Shown: piece after piece, positions 1 through 5,557 of the stretch
Position numbering within the stretch: the first letter of the stretch is position 1
Layout: each line of letters starts with the position of its first letter
NCBI GenBank assembly: GCA_900756035.1
Contig: CAAEIR010000269.1
Span: 1 to 5,653, forward strand
Reading direction: 5' to 3'
Source: an uncultured Anaerostipes sp.
Lineage (GTDB): Bacteria > Bacillota > Clostridia > Lachnospirales > Lachnospiraceae
Length of the DNA: 5,653 nt
Position numbers and translations under genes: made by a program
Notes under the pieces: model-generated
What the model was told of the DNA's origin: nothing
Databases searched by the model: none
The model's input: only the letters and a program-made list of their open reading frames with translations

Positions 1-67
1 AGGAATCGCACTCCTTAGGGCTTCGCTTTTGTGACACATTTTTATAGCAAACTTTTTGGCTATCTTG

Positions 68-96
68 ATCTTATATCATATAAACAAATTTGTCAA
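68..96 (-). promoter_or_regulatory. Leftward sigma-A-type promoter with overlapping palindromes
   Basis: On the minus strand TTGACA (91-96) is followed after 17 bases by TAAGAT (68-73), so transcription would run left out of the window from about position 60. Two perfect palindromes lie on it: ACAAATTTGT (84-93) over the -35 side, and TTATAT-C-ATATAA (71-83) over the spacer and -10. These are positioned like repressor or excisionase operators. The hexamers and spacing are seen directly; the control role is inferred. The first leftward ATG (39) opens a 13-codon run to the window edge but has no clear ribosome binding site, so the gene served cannot be named. Confidence 0.45.
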
Positions 97-102
97 GAAT
101 AA

Positions 103-157
103 TTGTATCTCATAATTTCTGCAGCCGCCAGCTCCGGCTCTCAAAAATGAGATACAA
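103..157. repeat. Perfect 11-bp inverted repeat with inner hairpin, near the putative element end
   Basis: TTGTATCTCAT (103-113) and ATGAGATACAA (147-157) are exact reverse complements. Inside them a second stem forms from AGCCG (123-127) and CGGCT (135-139). Neither side has a proper T-run with a GC-rich stem, so it does not look like an intrinsic terminator. Its place, about 18 bases left of the tRNA-Lys remnant, suggests an integrase arm-binding or recombination-related site, or a transfer or replication signal. That role is inference. The rest of 1-175 holds small palindromes (for example ATAGC 44-48 with GCTAT 59-63) and no supported gene. Confidence 0.55.
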
Positions 158-174
158 AAATCATGCGTAGTGAT

Positions 175-221
175 GTAGACTCTTAATCTATTTGTCCAGG
201 GTTCGAGTCCCTGAAGGCGCA
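175..221 (+). tRNA. tRNA-Lys(CTT) 3' remnant, putative integration (att) site
   Basis: This is a partial tRNA. The anticodon stem GTAGA (175-179) pairs with TCTAT (187-191) around loop CTCTTAA, with anticodon CTT at 182-184 (reads AAG, lysine). A five-base variable loop follows (192-196). The T stem CAGGG/CCCTG (197-201, 209-213) encloses TTCGAGT. The 3' acceptor strand AAGGCGC (214-220) and discriminator A221 end it; no CCA is encoded. The matching 5' acceptor GCGCCTT and the D arm are absent upstream, so no working tRNA can be made. Tyrosine-recombinase elements commonly integrate at tRNA 3' ends and leave exactly such a duplicate at the far junction. The element would then lie to the left and chromosome to the right. 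Confidence 0.65.
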
Positions 222-274
222 CTGATAAGTACTGATTTTGCAGACTGAGAGCTGTGGGGTCGGTGCTTTTTTTT
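219..274 (+). terminator. Possible intrinsic terminator behind the tRNA-Lys remnant
   Basis: GCACTGAT (219-226) can pair with GTCGGTGC (259-266), with two G-T wobbles, directly before eight T residues (267-274). The 5' arm uses the last bases of the tRNA acceptor strand. The loop is long (about 32 bases), which weakens the call. It would stop transcripts of the original tRNA locus or read-through from the left, upstream of the regulator gene. Confidence 0.4.
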
Positions 275-299
275 ACATTAAGATTGGACCTGGCAGAAT
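272..299 (+). promoter_or_regulatory. Candidate promoter and possible self-regulatory site of the MerR-type gene
   Basis: TTTACA (272-277) and CAGAAT (294-299) are spaced 16 bases, a weak but usable pair upstream of the ATG at 326. The spacer carries TGGACCTGG (285-293). The same nine bases form the core of the large palindrome in front of the hydrolase/transporter operon (5152-5160). MerR-family proteins classically bind within promoter spacers, so this may be a self-regulation site; that is inference. The -35 overlaps the T-run of the preceding terminator-like structure. Confidence 0.3.
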
Positions 300-325
300 T
301 GAGCAGCTACAAAAGGAGATGTGGT

Positions 326-1564
326 ATGAAAATTGGGGAGTTGGCGAAGCTTACGGGAGTGTCAAAAGACAGTATCCGCTTTTATGTGGAAAATGGCCTT
401 TTATTTCCTGACCGGCAGGGACCTCAGATGGATTTTTCAGACAGAGAGCAGGAGGATCTTTTTTATATCAAACGGTTAAGGAAGGCAAGGTTTAGTATAA
501 AAGAAATAAAATTTCTTCAATCCCTTAAGCATACCAGCAATATGCTGGAACCGGATATACTGGAAGAATATTGTGATATGCTTAATCAGAAACAAGCATC
601 ATTGGAAGAGGAAATTGAAGAACTATGTGAAGCTAAAAAACTGCTTATGCAGGAAAAAATCAATCTGCAGTCAACCAGAAACAATGCAATTCATCAGTTA
701 GGTGTACCACTGCGTGCATTAAAATATATTGTCTGTCCAAATTGTGGGGCTCAAATGGAGATGGAAAACGCCAGAATTGTAAAGGGAGGGTATATTTTAG
801 AAGGCGATATGCATTGTGTCTGCGGCCATCAGATTTCCGTCGAGGACGGCATTCTGATGACCGGAAACCGATATACGAAAAATTGGGATCATCCGGATTA
901 CCGACATGGAGGAATTGTCCAAAATGTAGGAGATAATTTTTACAATTGTTTTCGCAAATGTTATGATTTTATTATGAGTAATATTGAAGGAGATTTTCTG
1001 GAGGGCAAAGTTGTGATGGAGGCTCAGGTGAACGGGTATTTTTTCTTGTATAAGCATTTTAACAGGCTGCCTACTGACTGCCTCTACAGCATAGTTGACA
1101 AGGTGCCGGAAACATTGCGTACGTACAAAAAATTACTGGAACAGCTAAATCTTCCGCTTGAAATTTTATTTATAGCGGATAATTCAGTTAATTATCCTTT
1201 GCGGGAAAGGTGCGTGGATTTGCTCATCAGTTTTTTCGGAGATAATGAATATCTGTTATACCATCATGGTTTTTTTATTCAAGATGCCGGAAGATTTATG
1301 AAAAATGAAAATCTGGTACTGGGTGCAACAATGAGTTTCCGGCAGAAATCTAAATCACGGGAGCTTATGCCGATGAAATATCCGGAATCATCCCCAAAAA
1401 CTCATAATATCAACGAGTTGAAAAAGGCTTATGAGACACAATCCTACGATTTTATATGTCAGGAGGTTGGGACTATGACGAAAACGTGCAACGAATATGC
1501 GTATGAATGCCATCAGGATGGTGAGCCTCTTGATATGTACTATTTCAAGGCTGAACGAAAGTAA
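326..1564 (+). CDS. MerR-family regulator with zinc ribbon and methyltransferase-like C-terminal domain
   Basis: A 412-residue protein. Residues 1-70 form a MerR-type winged helix (MKIGELAKLTGVSKDSIRFY, then the FxxxDxxxLxxIKRLR-like part near 37-52). Residues 74-118 are a charged, heptad-like helix suited to dimerisation. C137 and C140 (CPNC) with C164 and C166 (CVC) make a zinc ribbon resembling the Trm112 or RlmA type. Residues about 217-340 follow a class I methyltransferase layout: VVMEAQVNGYFF in place of the glycine-rich loop, D258 after the second strand, and a VDLLIS segment at 297-302. The usual GxGxG is reduced to QVNG, so SAM binding may be lost or altered; the domain may act as a sensor. 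The start at 326 is chosen because AAAAGGAGAT (311-320) precedes it and MKIGEL is the standard MerR N-terminus. A GTG at 254 would translate through the terminator-like T-run. It converges on the operon to the right and is a candidate controller of it. Confidence 0.88.
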   Translation: MKIGELAKLTGVSKDSIRFYVENGLLFPDRQGPQMDFSDREQEDLFYIKRLRKARFSIKEIKFLQSLKHTSNMLEPDILEEYCDMLNQKQASLEEEIEELCEAKKLLMQEKINLQSTRNNAIHQLGVPLRALKYIVCPNCGAQMEMENARIVKGGYILEGDMHCVCGHQISVEDGILMTGNRYTKNWDHPDYRHGGIVQNVGDNFYNCFRKCYDFIMSNIEGDFLEGKVVMEAQVNGYFFLYKHFNRLPTDCLYSIVDKVPETLRTYKKLLEQLNLPLEILFIADNSVNYPLRERCVDLLISFFGDNEYLLYHHGFFIQDAGRFMKNENLVLGATMSFRQKSKSRELMPMKYPESSPKTHNINELKKAYETQSYDFICQEVGTMTKTCNEYAYECHQDGEPLDMYYFKAERK

Positions 1565-1567
1565 GAA

Positions 1568-1597
1568 AATAGAGAGGGTGCTCCTCTCTATTCTTTT
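1568..1597. terminator. Bidirectional intrinsic terminator between convergent genes
   Basis: AATAGAGAGG (1568-1577) and CCTCTCTATT (1583-1592) are perfect complements around a five-base loop. TTTT follows on the plus strand (1594-1597) after one C. On the minus strand the stem is followed by a T-rich TTCTT. It serves the regulator gene (stop at 1562-1564) and the leftward operon; its right arm overlaps the stop codon and last codon of the M20 gene. Confidence 0.85.
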
Positions 1598-2817
1598 ACG
1601 CGAATATTTTCATTCTCACTTTGCAGAGCCAGAACTGTATTGATATGCAGGGCAGTGCCATAGATCAAAGCAGCCGGAGACACCTTAAAAGAAGGATTGT
1701 GTAAATCTGCATAGGTGGTGCTTTCTGGCTCTGTGCAGCCGAGAAATAGGAATGCTCCCGGCACTTCTCTAAAATACAGTCCTACGTCTTCTCCACCTGT
1801 TAGTGGTTCCGGTGTGTCATTAACGTGTTCGGCCCCCAGTAATTCCTTTGCTGCTGAAGAGATTATGAGAGCAACGGTTTCATCGTTCACCGTAGGAGGA
1901 TAACCGACTTCTCTTTCGTAGACTGCCTGACATCGGTGTGCTGCGGCTATCCGCTCTGCAATTTCTCCCAGACGGAAGCTGACTGTCTCTCTTGCTATAT
2001 CGCTGTAAGTACGGAAGGTCCCGCTCAGTATAACTTCTCCGGGAGTGGCATTCCACACAGAGGAAACAGTATTGACAGTGCCGACAGTAATCACCACAGG
2101 ATCAAATGGGCTGATTTCTCTGGGTACGATGGTTTGTATCGCGGATAGAAGTTCTGCCAGCGGGGGAATGACATCTATAGCGTGGTGAGGAGCGCCGCCA
2201 TGGCCGCCTTTCCCTTTTATTGTGATACGAAAAAGGTCAGTTGCCGCCATGGCTTCTTTCCGGAATATTTTCAAATTGCCTGTCGGCATACTGGGATCTA
2301 CATGGATTCCCATACAATAATCAACATTCTTCAGATAACCCTCTTGGATAATATAATAGGCACCCCCGCAAACCTCCCCCAGGGGTGCGGCAGAGGGATC
2401 GATATCCTCTTCGGCAGGCTGGAAAATAAGCCGGAGATTGCCACAGAGTTTTTCAGGGTGTTGAGAAAAATATTTTGCTGCACCTAAAAGCATGGCGACA
2501 TGTGCATCATGTCCGCATGCGTGCATTTTACCTGGATGTTCGGAGGAGTAGGGGAGCCCTGTACTCTCTGTAATAGGAAGAGCATCCATGTCTGCCCGAA
2601 GAGCTATGGTTTTTCCCGCATGCACTCCATATACCGTGCCAATTACTCCTGTGCGTGCGACACCGGTTATGGTTTCGATATTCCACTCTTTAAGTTTGTT
2701 AGCAATAAGAGCGGCGGTCTTCACTTCATTAAGTCCCAGTTCCGGTATGCGATGCAGTTCTTTGTAAAGATTAATGACTTCATCTTCTAATTCATTTAAT
2801 TCACTGATGGGAATCAT
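1588..2817 (-). CDS. M20D-family metal-dependent amidohydrolase (peptidase/deacylase)
   Basis: A 409-residue cytoplasmic enzyme of the M20D group, which includes hippurate hydrolases, IAA-amino-acid hydrolases and N-acyl-diaminopimelate deacetylases; about 370-410 residues is usual. Visible motifs are RADMDALPITE (74-84), HACGHDAH (99-106), FQPAEE (132-137), GKGGHGGAPH (202-211), GGEDVG (341-346) and LHNPSF (372-377). By analogy with solved family members the two-metal site would be C101, H103, E137, H172 and H373, with E136 as general base; all are present, so it should be active. It would remove an acyl or aminoacyl group from an amide. No signal peptide is seen. It is the last gene of the leftward operon, 29 bases after the transporter stop. 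GAGGAG lies 8 bases before its ATG. The exact substrate is unknown. Confidence 0.93.
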   Translation of the reverse strand: MIPISELNELEDEVINLYKELHRIPELGLNEVKTAALIANKLKEWNIETITGVARTGVIGTVYGVHAGKTIALRADMDALPITESTGLPYSSEHPGKMHACGHDAHVAMLLGAAKYFSQHPEKLCGNLRLIFQPAEEDIDPSAAPLGEVCGGAYYIIQEGYLKNVDYCMGIHVDPSMPTGNLKIFRKEAMAATDLFRITIKGKGGHGGAPHHAIDVIPPLAELLSAIQTIVPREISPFDPVVITVGTVNTVSSVWNATPGEVILSGTFRTYSDIARETVSFRLGEIAERIAAAHRCQAVYEREVGYPPTVNDETVALIISSAAKELLGAEHVNDTPEPLTGGEDVGLYFREVPGAFLFLGCTEPESTTYADLHNPSFKVSPAALIYGTALHINTVLALQSENENIRVKE

Positions 2818-2846
2818 ATTTTTCTCCTCTTTATATTATTAATGTT

Positions 2847-4223
2847 TTAAAATGGACCATATCCGGTAATTGCTGCATAGGATATAAAAATTATAGCTAC
2901 CAGCAAAATTTTTAAAATTAATGGACAGTAAAATCTCAGCCACTTATCATAAGGCACCTTGCCAAAGGCTAAACCAATAAAGAGCAGGCCTAAAGTAGGG
3001 GTGACCAGATTGGTGATTCCGTCCCCCAACTGATATGCCAGTACGGCCGACTGTGAAGTGAGCCCCAGGAGTTCTCCAACGGGAAAAAGTATCGGCATAA
3101 TAGCAACTGCCTTTCCGGAGCCGGAGGGGATCAAAATATTAATTAGACTAATTACAAGCAGCATTCCTATAGCGGAAGCCCAAACAGGAAGGGAACTTAA
3201 GGGCGTAGAAATGCTATAGATAATTGTATCCAGAATATTGCTTTTAGTTATAATGGATTGTACGCCTGCCGCAACACCGATAATCATTGCGCCTCCCGAA
3301 ATTTCAGCTACACCTTTCAAAAAGGTTTCACAGATAGCATTAATTCTCATACGGCTCAGAATTCCGGCTACGATACCGATGATGATGAAAACGGCACTCA
3401 TTTCATTAAGCCACCAGTCGGTTGTAATAGCCATATAAGTAAAATAAACCATGCCACCGATTAATGTGCCTAAAATACATCCGTGACGCCAGGTGAATAT
3501 TTCTTTGTTCATACTGTCAATATCAAATGAAAGCTCAGAAACATCTACCCCCCTCATCAGACTTTTATTGGGATCTTTCTGTATTTTTTTTGCGTAGGAT
3601 AGAACGTGCCAAAGACCGATTACGTTTAATACGACAAATAGCACAAGGCGCAGACCGAGACCTGAATACAAGGGAAGTCCGGCGAGTGCCTGGGGAATTC
3701 CTACGTTACTTTGATTTGTAGGACCGGCAATAAATCCCATCATACAGCCAATCAATGCGACACCCACGCCAACCATGGAATCATAACCTAAAGCTACAGA
3801 AATGGCTATAGCTATAGGGAAAAATGGAATGGTGGCTTCTCCAAAGCCCATAAATCCGCCCAAGACGGAAAAGATTGAAAACAAGAATACCAGAACCAAA
3901 TCACCGCTTTTTTGATTGAGGTTGGAAATAACTTTGGAAATGCCAATATGGAGAGCGCCAGATTTTGACACTACCTCCATGCCGCCGCCAATCATTAAAT
4001 TACAGACAACCATTCCGGCTGCTGATATGATACCTTCCGGAATGGCCAGAAATATATCAAATATGGTCGCTGGTGTTTTTTCTATTAGTTGATAGGAACC
4101 GGGTATAACTTCCAGGCGTCCTGTAGCACCTTCAATACGTTCAAACTGACCAGCAGGAATCAGATAGGTTAATATTGCCATTACAGCAATTATAATGAAG
4201 AGCAGTGCAAAAGAGTTTGGCAT
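2847..4223 (-). CDS. YfcC-family (DcuC/ArcD-like) inner-membrane carrier
   Basis: From the ATG at 4223 this reads as 458 residues with about a dozen hydrophobic segments. Family landmarks are IPAGQFERIEG near the first helix (22-32), FGEATIPFFPI (127-137), AGPTNQSNVGIPQALAGLP (166-184), IPSGSGKAVAIMPILFP (365-381) and QLGDGITNLVTPT (398-410). These belong to the YfcC/C4-dicarboxylate anaerobic carrier family, which to my knowledge also holds streptococcal ArcD-type arginine/ornithine exchangers. Position between two amide hydrolases suggests it imports their substrate, perhaps an amino-acid conjugate. Oddity: the start at 4223 has no ribosome binding site and begins at the MPxSF motif, which in relatives is usually preceded by a short lysine-rich tail. 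A well-placed site and ATG (4248) upstream are one base out of frame because of an A9 tract, so the true N-terminus is uncertain. Confidence 0.88.
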   Translation of the reverse strand: MPNSFALLFIIIAVMAILTYLIPAGQFERIEGATGRLEVIPGSYQLIEKTPATIFDIFLAIPEGIISAAGMVVCNLMIGGGMEVVSKSGALHIGISKVISNLNQKSGDLVLVFLFSIFSVLGGFMGFGEATIPFFPIAIAISVALGYDSMVGVGVALIGCMMGFIAGPTNQSNVGIPQALAGLPLYSGLGLRLVLFVVLNVIGLWHVLSYAKKIQKDPNKSLMRGVDVSELSFDIDSMNKEIFTWRHGCILGTLIGGMVYFTYMAITTDWWLNEMSAVFIIIGIVAGILSRMRINAICETFLKGVAEISGGAMIIGVAAGVQSIITKSNILDTIIYSISTPLSSLPVWASAIGMLLVISLINILIPSGSGKAVAIMPILFPVGELLGLTSQSAVLAYQLGDGITNLVTPTLGLLFIGLAFGKVPYDKWLRFYCPLILKILLVAIIFISYAAITGYGPF

Positions 4224-4266
4224 TTGAAATTCTTTTTTTTTCTTTCATTTTTAACATTTCCTCCTT
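4224..4266 (-). promoter_or_regulatory. Out-of-frame start region of the transporter: ribosome binding site, ATG and A9 tract
   Basis: On the minus strand AAGGAGG (4266-4260) is followed by ATG codons at 4257 (too close, 2 bases) and 4248 (11 bases). Both read in one frame through an A9 run (4241-4233) into a 35-residue peptide that ends at TGA (4143-4141), inside the transporter gene. In the transporter frame a TGA overlaps the ATG at 4248 (4247-4245), so no upstream start is available. With eight A residues the reading would be MKEKKEFQMPNSF and onward, a normal YfcC N-terminus. The geometry is seen directly; whether it is a slippage switch, phase variation or a sequence error is unresolved. 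Confidence 0.7.
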
Positions 4267-4296
4267 GATATATCATATTATTTGTCTGCATTTACT

Positions 4297-5046
4297 CTAT
4301 TTATTTTTACAGGCATTTATAAAAGAACGAAATAAATTTTGTTGAATTGCTTCCCTATACATCATCTCAGGATGCCATTGGACAGCCAGAAAGAAGGGAT
4401 GATCCGGAAGTTCAATGGCCTCCAATACATGATCCTCAGATTCGCCGGCCGCCATGTAGCAGCCGGCAAGCTGTTTGATGGCTGAGTGATGATAGGAATT
4501 AACTGGAAGTGTTTTGCATCCAAATATGGATTGAATTTTACTTCCTTCCTTTAAGTTAACTGTATGTACTGGCTGATACATGGGGGATTCGTCTATAGAA
4601 TGCCGGTTAAAGCCAGCTGCGCAGAGATCCTGATACAGTGTTCCACCAGCCGCTACATTCATGGCCTGCATTCCCCGGCAGATTCCAAGAACCGGAATTC
4701 TAGTGCTGTTTAATAGGCTCGTGATAATCTGTATATCTTGTTTGTCTCTCTGACTTACAAGCGCACCGCATTTTTCTGTGGTTTCTTCTCCGTAACAGTC
4801 AGGAGAAATGTCATTACCGCCTGTAATAATGACACCATCTAAAGTATCAAGTAATCCTTCCACCGTATTAAAGTGTTCGCAAATCGGAATTATAATTGGG
4901 ATGCCGCCAATCCGCTCCACAGAATTAATGTAATTGTCAGCCAGAAACTGCCACTTTTGCAGGGGCACCCCCATATCAGTGATAATTCCAATTTCATCAT
5001 TTTCATCGTAGTTGCAAGTAATACCTATAATCGGTTTTCGTTTCAT
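4297..5046 (-). CDS. PuuD-like class I glutamine amidotransferase/peptidase C26 (gamma-glutamyl hydrolase family)
   Basis: A 249-residue cytoplasmic protein, the usual size for gamma-glutamyl-GABA hydrolases. The N-terminus KPIIGITCNY (4-13) is typical. GGNDISPDCYGEE (76-88) is the family signature. C123 in GICRGMQAMN is the nucleophile, and H225 with E227 in QWHPE completes the triad. NSYHHS (183-188) also matches PuuD relatives. It should cleave a gamma-glutamyl amide bond, but the natural substrate need not be gamma-glutamyl-GABA since no other putrescine genes are present. The start at 5046 is preceded by AGGAGAGGGAGG. An upstream in-frame TTG at 5088 is rejected because it lies upstream of the predicted transcription start (about 5083) and has no ribosome binding site. 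It is the first gene of the leftward operon; the transporter follows after 73 bases. Confidence 0.9.
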   Translation of the reverse strand: MKRKPIIGITCNYDENDEIGIITDMGVPLQKWQFLADNYINSVERIGGIPIIIPICEHFNTVEGLLDTLDGVIITGGNDISPDCYGEETTEKCGALVSQRDKQDIQIITSLLNSTRIPVLGICRGMQAMNVAAGGTLYQDLCAAGFNRHSIDESPMYQPVHTVNLKEGSKIQSIFGCKTLPVNSYHHSAIKQLAGCYMAAGESEDHVLEAIELPDHPFFLAVQWHPEMMYREAIQQNLFRSFINACKNK

Positions 5047-5089
5047 AAGCCTCCCTCTCCTAATTATTTTATATATCTTGTTATTCAAT

Positions 5090-5120
5090 ACTTTATCATA
5101 AGGGAAAAAGTCTATGTCAA
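5090..5120 (-). promoter_or_regulatory. Operon promoter with a 19-bp spacer
   Basis: Minus-strand TTGACA (5120-5115) and TAAAGT (5095-5090) are separated by 19 bases. This gives a start near 5083 and a leader of about 37 bases before the ATG at 5046. Spacers of 19-20 bp are typical of promoters that a MerR-family activator must distort to open. A MerR-type gene is convergent with this operon, which makes it a reasonable activator candidate. The dyad inside the spacer is weak (only CATA/TATG). A closer TATGAT lies just 14 bases from the -35, which is too short. Confidence 0.5.
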
Positions 5121-5145
5121 TATGTAATAATCAGGTTTTAATGCA

Positions 5146-5170
5146 AAAAGATGGACCTGGTCCATCTTTT
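5146..5170. repeat. Perfect 25-bp palindrome upstream of the operon promoter (operator or terminator)
   Basis: AAAAGATGGACC (5146-5157) and GGTCCATCTTTT (5159-5170) are exact complements about a central T. The palindrome is centred roughly 75 bases upstream of the predicted operon start. As RNA it could fold into an 11-bp stem with a three-base loop and a T-run on either strand, so a bidirectional terminator is possible. However the flanking genes are divergent, so neither ends here. Its TGGACCTGG core recurs before the regulator gene (285-293), which favours an operator. Confidence 0.6.
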
Positions 5171-5233
5171 AGAAGGGGTAATGCTGATTCTGTGCGCTTG
5201 GTTCCATATCACAGCAATTTTAATATATTTTAA

Positions 5234-5262
5234 TTTCCAGTACGAATCGAAGATGATATAAT
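5234..5262 (+). promoter_or_regulatory. Extended -10 promoter for the rightward gene
   Basis: TGATATAAT (5254-5262) is an extended -10, with TTTCCA (5234-5239) as a 4-of-6 match to the -35 at a 17-base spacer. Transcription would start near 5269, leaving about 180 bases of leader before the ATG at 5453. A second extended -10, TGGTATAAT (5371-5379), has no good -35 and may be a minor promoter. Between the palindrome and this promoter (5171-5233) nothing else is evident. Confidence 0.55.
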
Positions 5263-5268
5263 GACCGC

Positions 5269-5452
5269 ATAGCGTGCATTATACCGCACAGAAACCGTAA
5301 ACAGTTTCTGCGTTTACCGCAGTAATCCGGCGCTGATTTCCGTCGGAGACTCGTGTGAACGCAGGGAACATGGTATAATAAACCGATAGGGTGATGAAAC
5401 GGCCTTTTTTACATAAGTGAATACGGATGGATGTATTCAGGAAAGGAATTAC
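5269..5452 (+). promoter_or_regulatory. Structured untranslated leader of unknown class
   Basis: Several stems can form. AGAAAC (5290-5295) pairs with GTTTCT (5304-5309), extended by CGC/GCG (5285-5287, 5310-5312). CCGGCG (5327-5332) pairs with CGTCGG (5341-5346). TGAATAC (5418-5424) pairs with GTATTCA (5433-5439), just before the ribosome binding site. CTGCG (5308-5312) can pair instead with CGCAG at 5318-5322 or 5360-5364, so folds compete. A T6 run (5405-5410) follows GGCC but has only a weak stem. No signature of a riboswitch class I know (TPP, SAM, cobalamin, c-di-GMP-I, T-box) was found. No coding region of note lies here. Confidence 0.35.
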
Positions 5453-5557
5453 ATGAAAATAAAACCAGGTGACAGCCGTGAATTGAGCAAATCTTCAGAG
5501 ACTGAGACTGAGGTTTCAACGGGGACAATCCTGATTGATCAGGATTATCATATTATC
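5453..5557 (+). CDS. 5' exon of an unrecognised gene interrupted by a group II intron
   Basis: ATG at 5453 with AAAGGAA (5442-5448) a few bases upstream opens 35 codons up to the intron boundary. The N-terminus is polar and low in complexity (ELSKSSETETEVST, 10-23), then turns to TILIDQDYHII. That last part resembles the first strand of a PAS-type sensory domain, but it is far too short for a firm assignment. Without splicing, reading continues ten codons into the intron and stops at 5588-5590, giving 45 residues. The intron falls exactly between codons 35 and 36. The gene is divergent from the hydrolase/transporter operon. The 3' exon lies outside the window. Confidence 0.5.

Noticed and set aside
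1..39. Leftward 13-codon open run from ATG 39 (MCHKSEALRSAIP)
   Set aside because: A promoter lies behind it, but there is no ribosome binding site and it is too short to recognise; not annotated as a gene.
254..325. 24-codon N-terminal extension of the MerR-type gene from GTG 254
   Set aside because: It translates through a terminator-like T8 run and has no ribosome binding site; MKIGEL at 326 has a good one and is the standard MerR N-terminus.
797..1057. Minus-strand 86-codon ORF inside the regulator gene
   Set aside because: It lies opposite a well-supported domain-bearing gene and has no ribosome binding site or known motif.
2191..2253. GCCGCCATGGC occurring twice
   Set aside because: Both copies fall in the M20 coding sequence over glycine/alanine codons; chance or codon effect rather than a repeat element.
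1715..2790. Several plus-strand ORFs of 62-101 codons inside the M20 gene
   Set aside because: They are antisense shadows of a gene with complete catalytic motifs, without recognisable domains or start signals.
3238..3721. Plus-strand ORFs opposite the transporter gene
   Set aside because: They reflect the complement of hydrophobic codons; no independent coding evidence.
5047..5088. 14-codon upstream extension of the C26 hydrolase from TTG 5088
   Set aside because: It lies upstream of the predicted transcription start, encodes the ribosome binding site itself, and adds residues atypical for the family.
4873..5127. Plus-strand 84-codon ORF opposite the C26 hydrolase start and promoter
   Set aside because: It is a shadow that runs over the operon promoter in antisense; no start signal or family similarity.
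5269..5410. Known riboswitch (c-di-GMP-I, cobalamin or T-box) in the leader
   Set aside because: Only short stretches such as AGGGTG resemble these classes; the conserved cores are absent.
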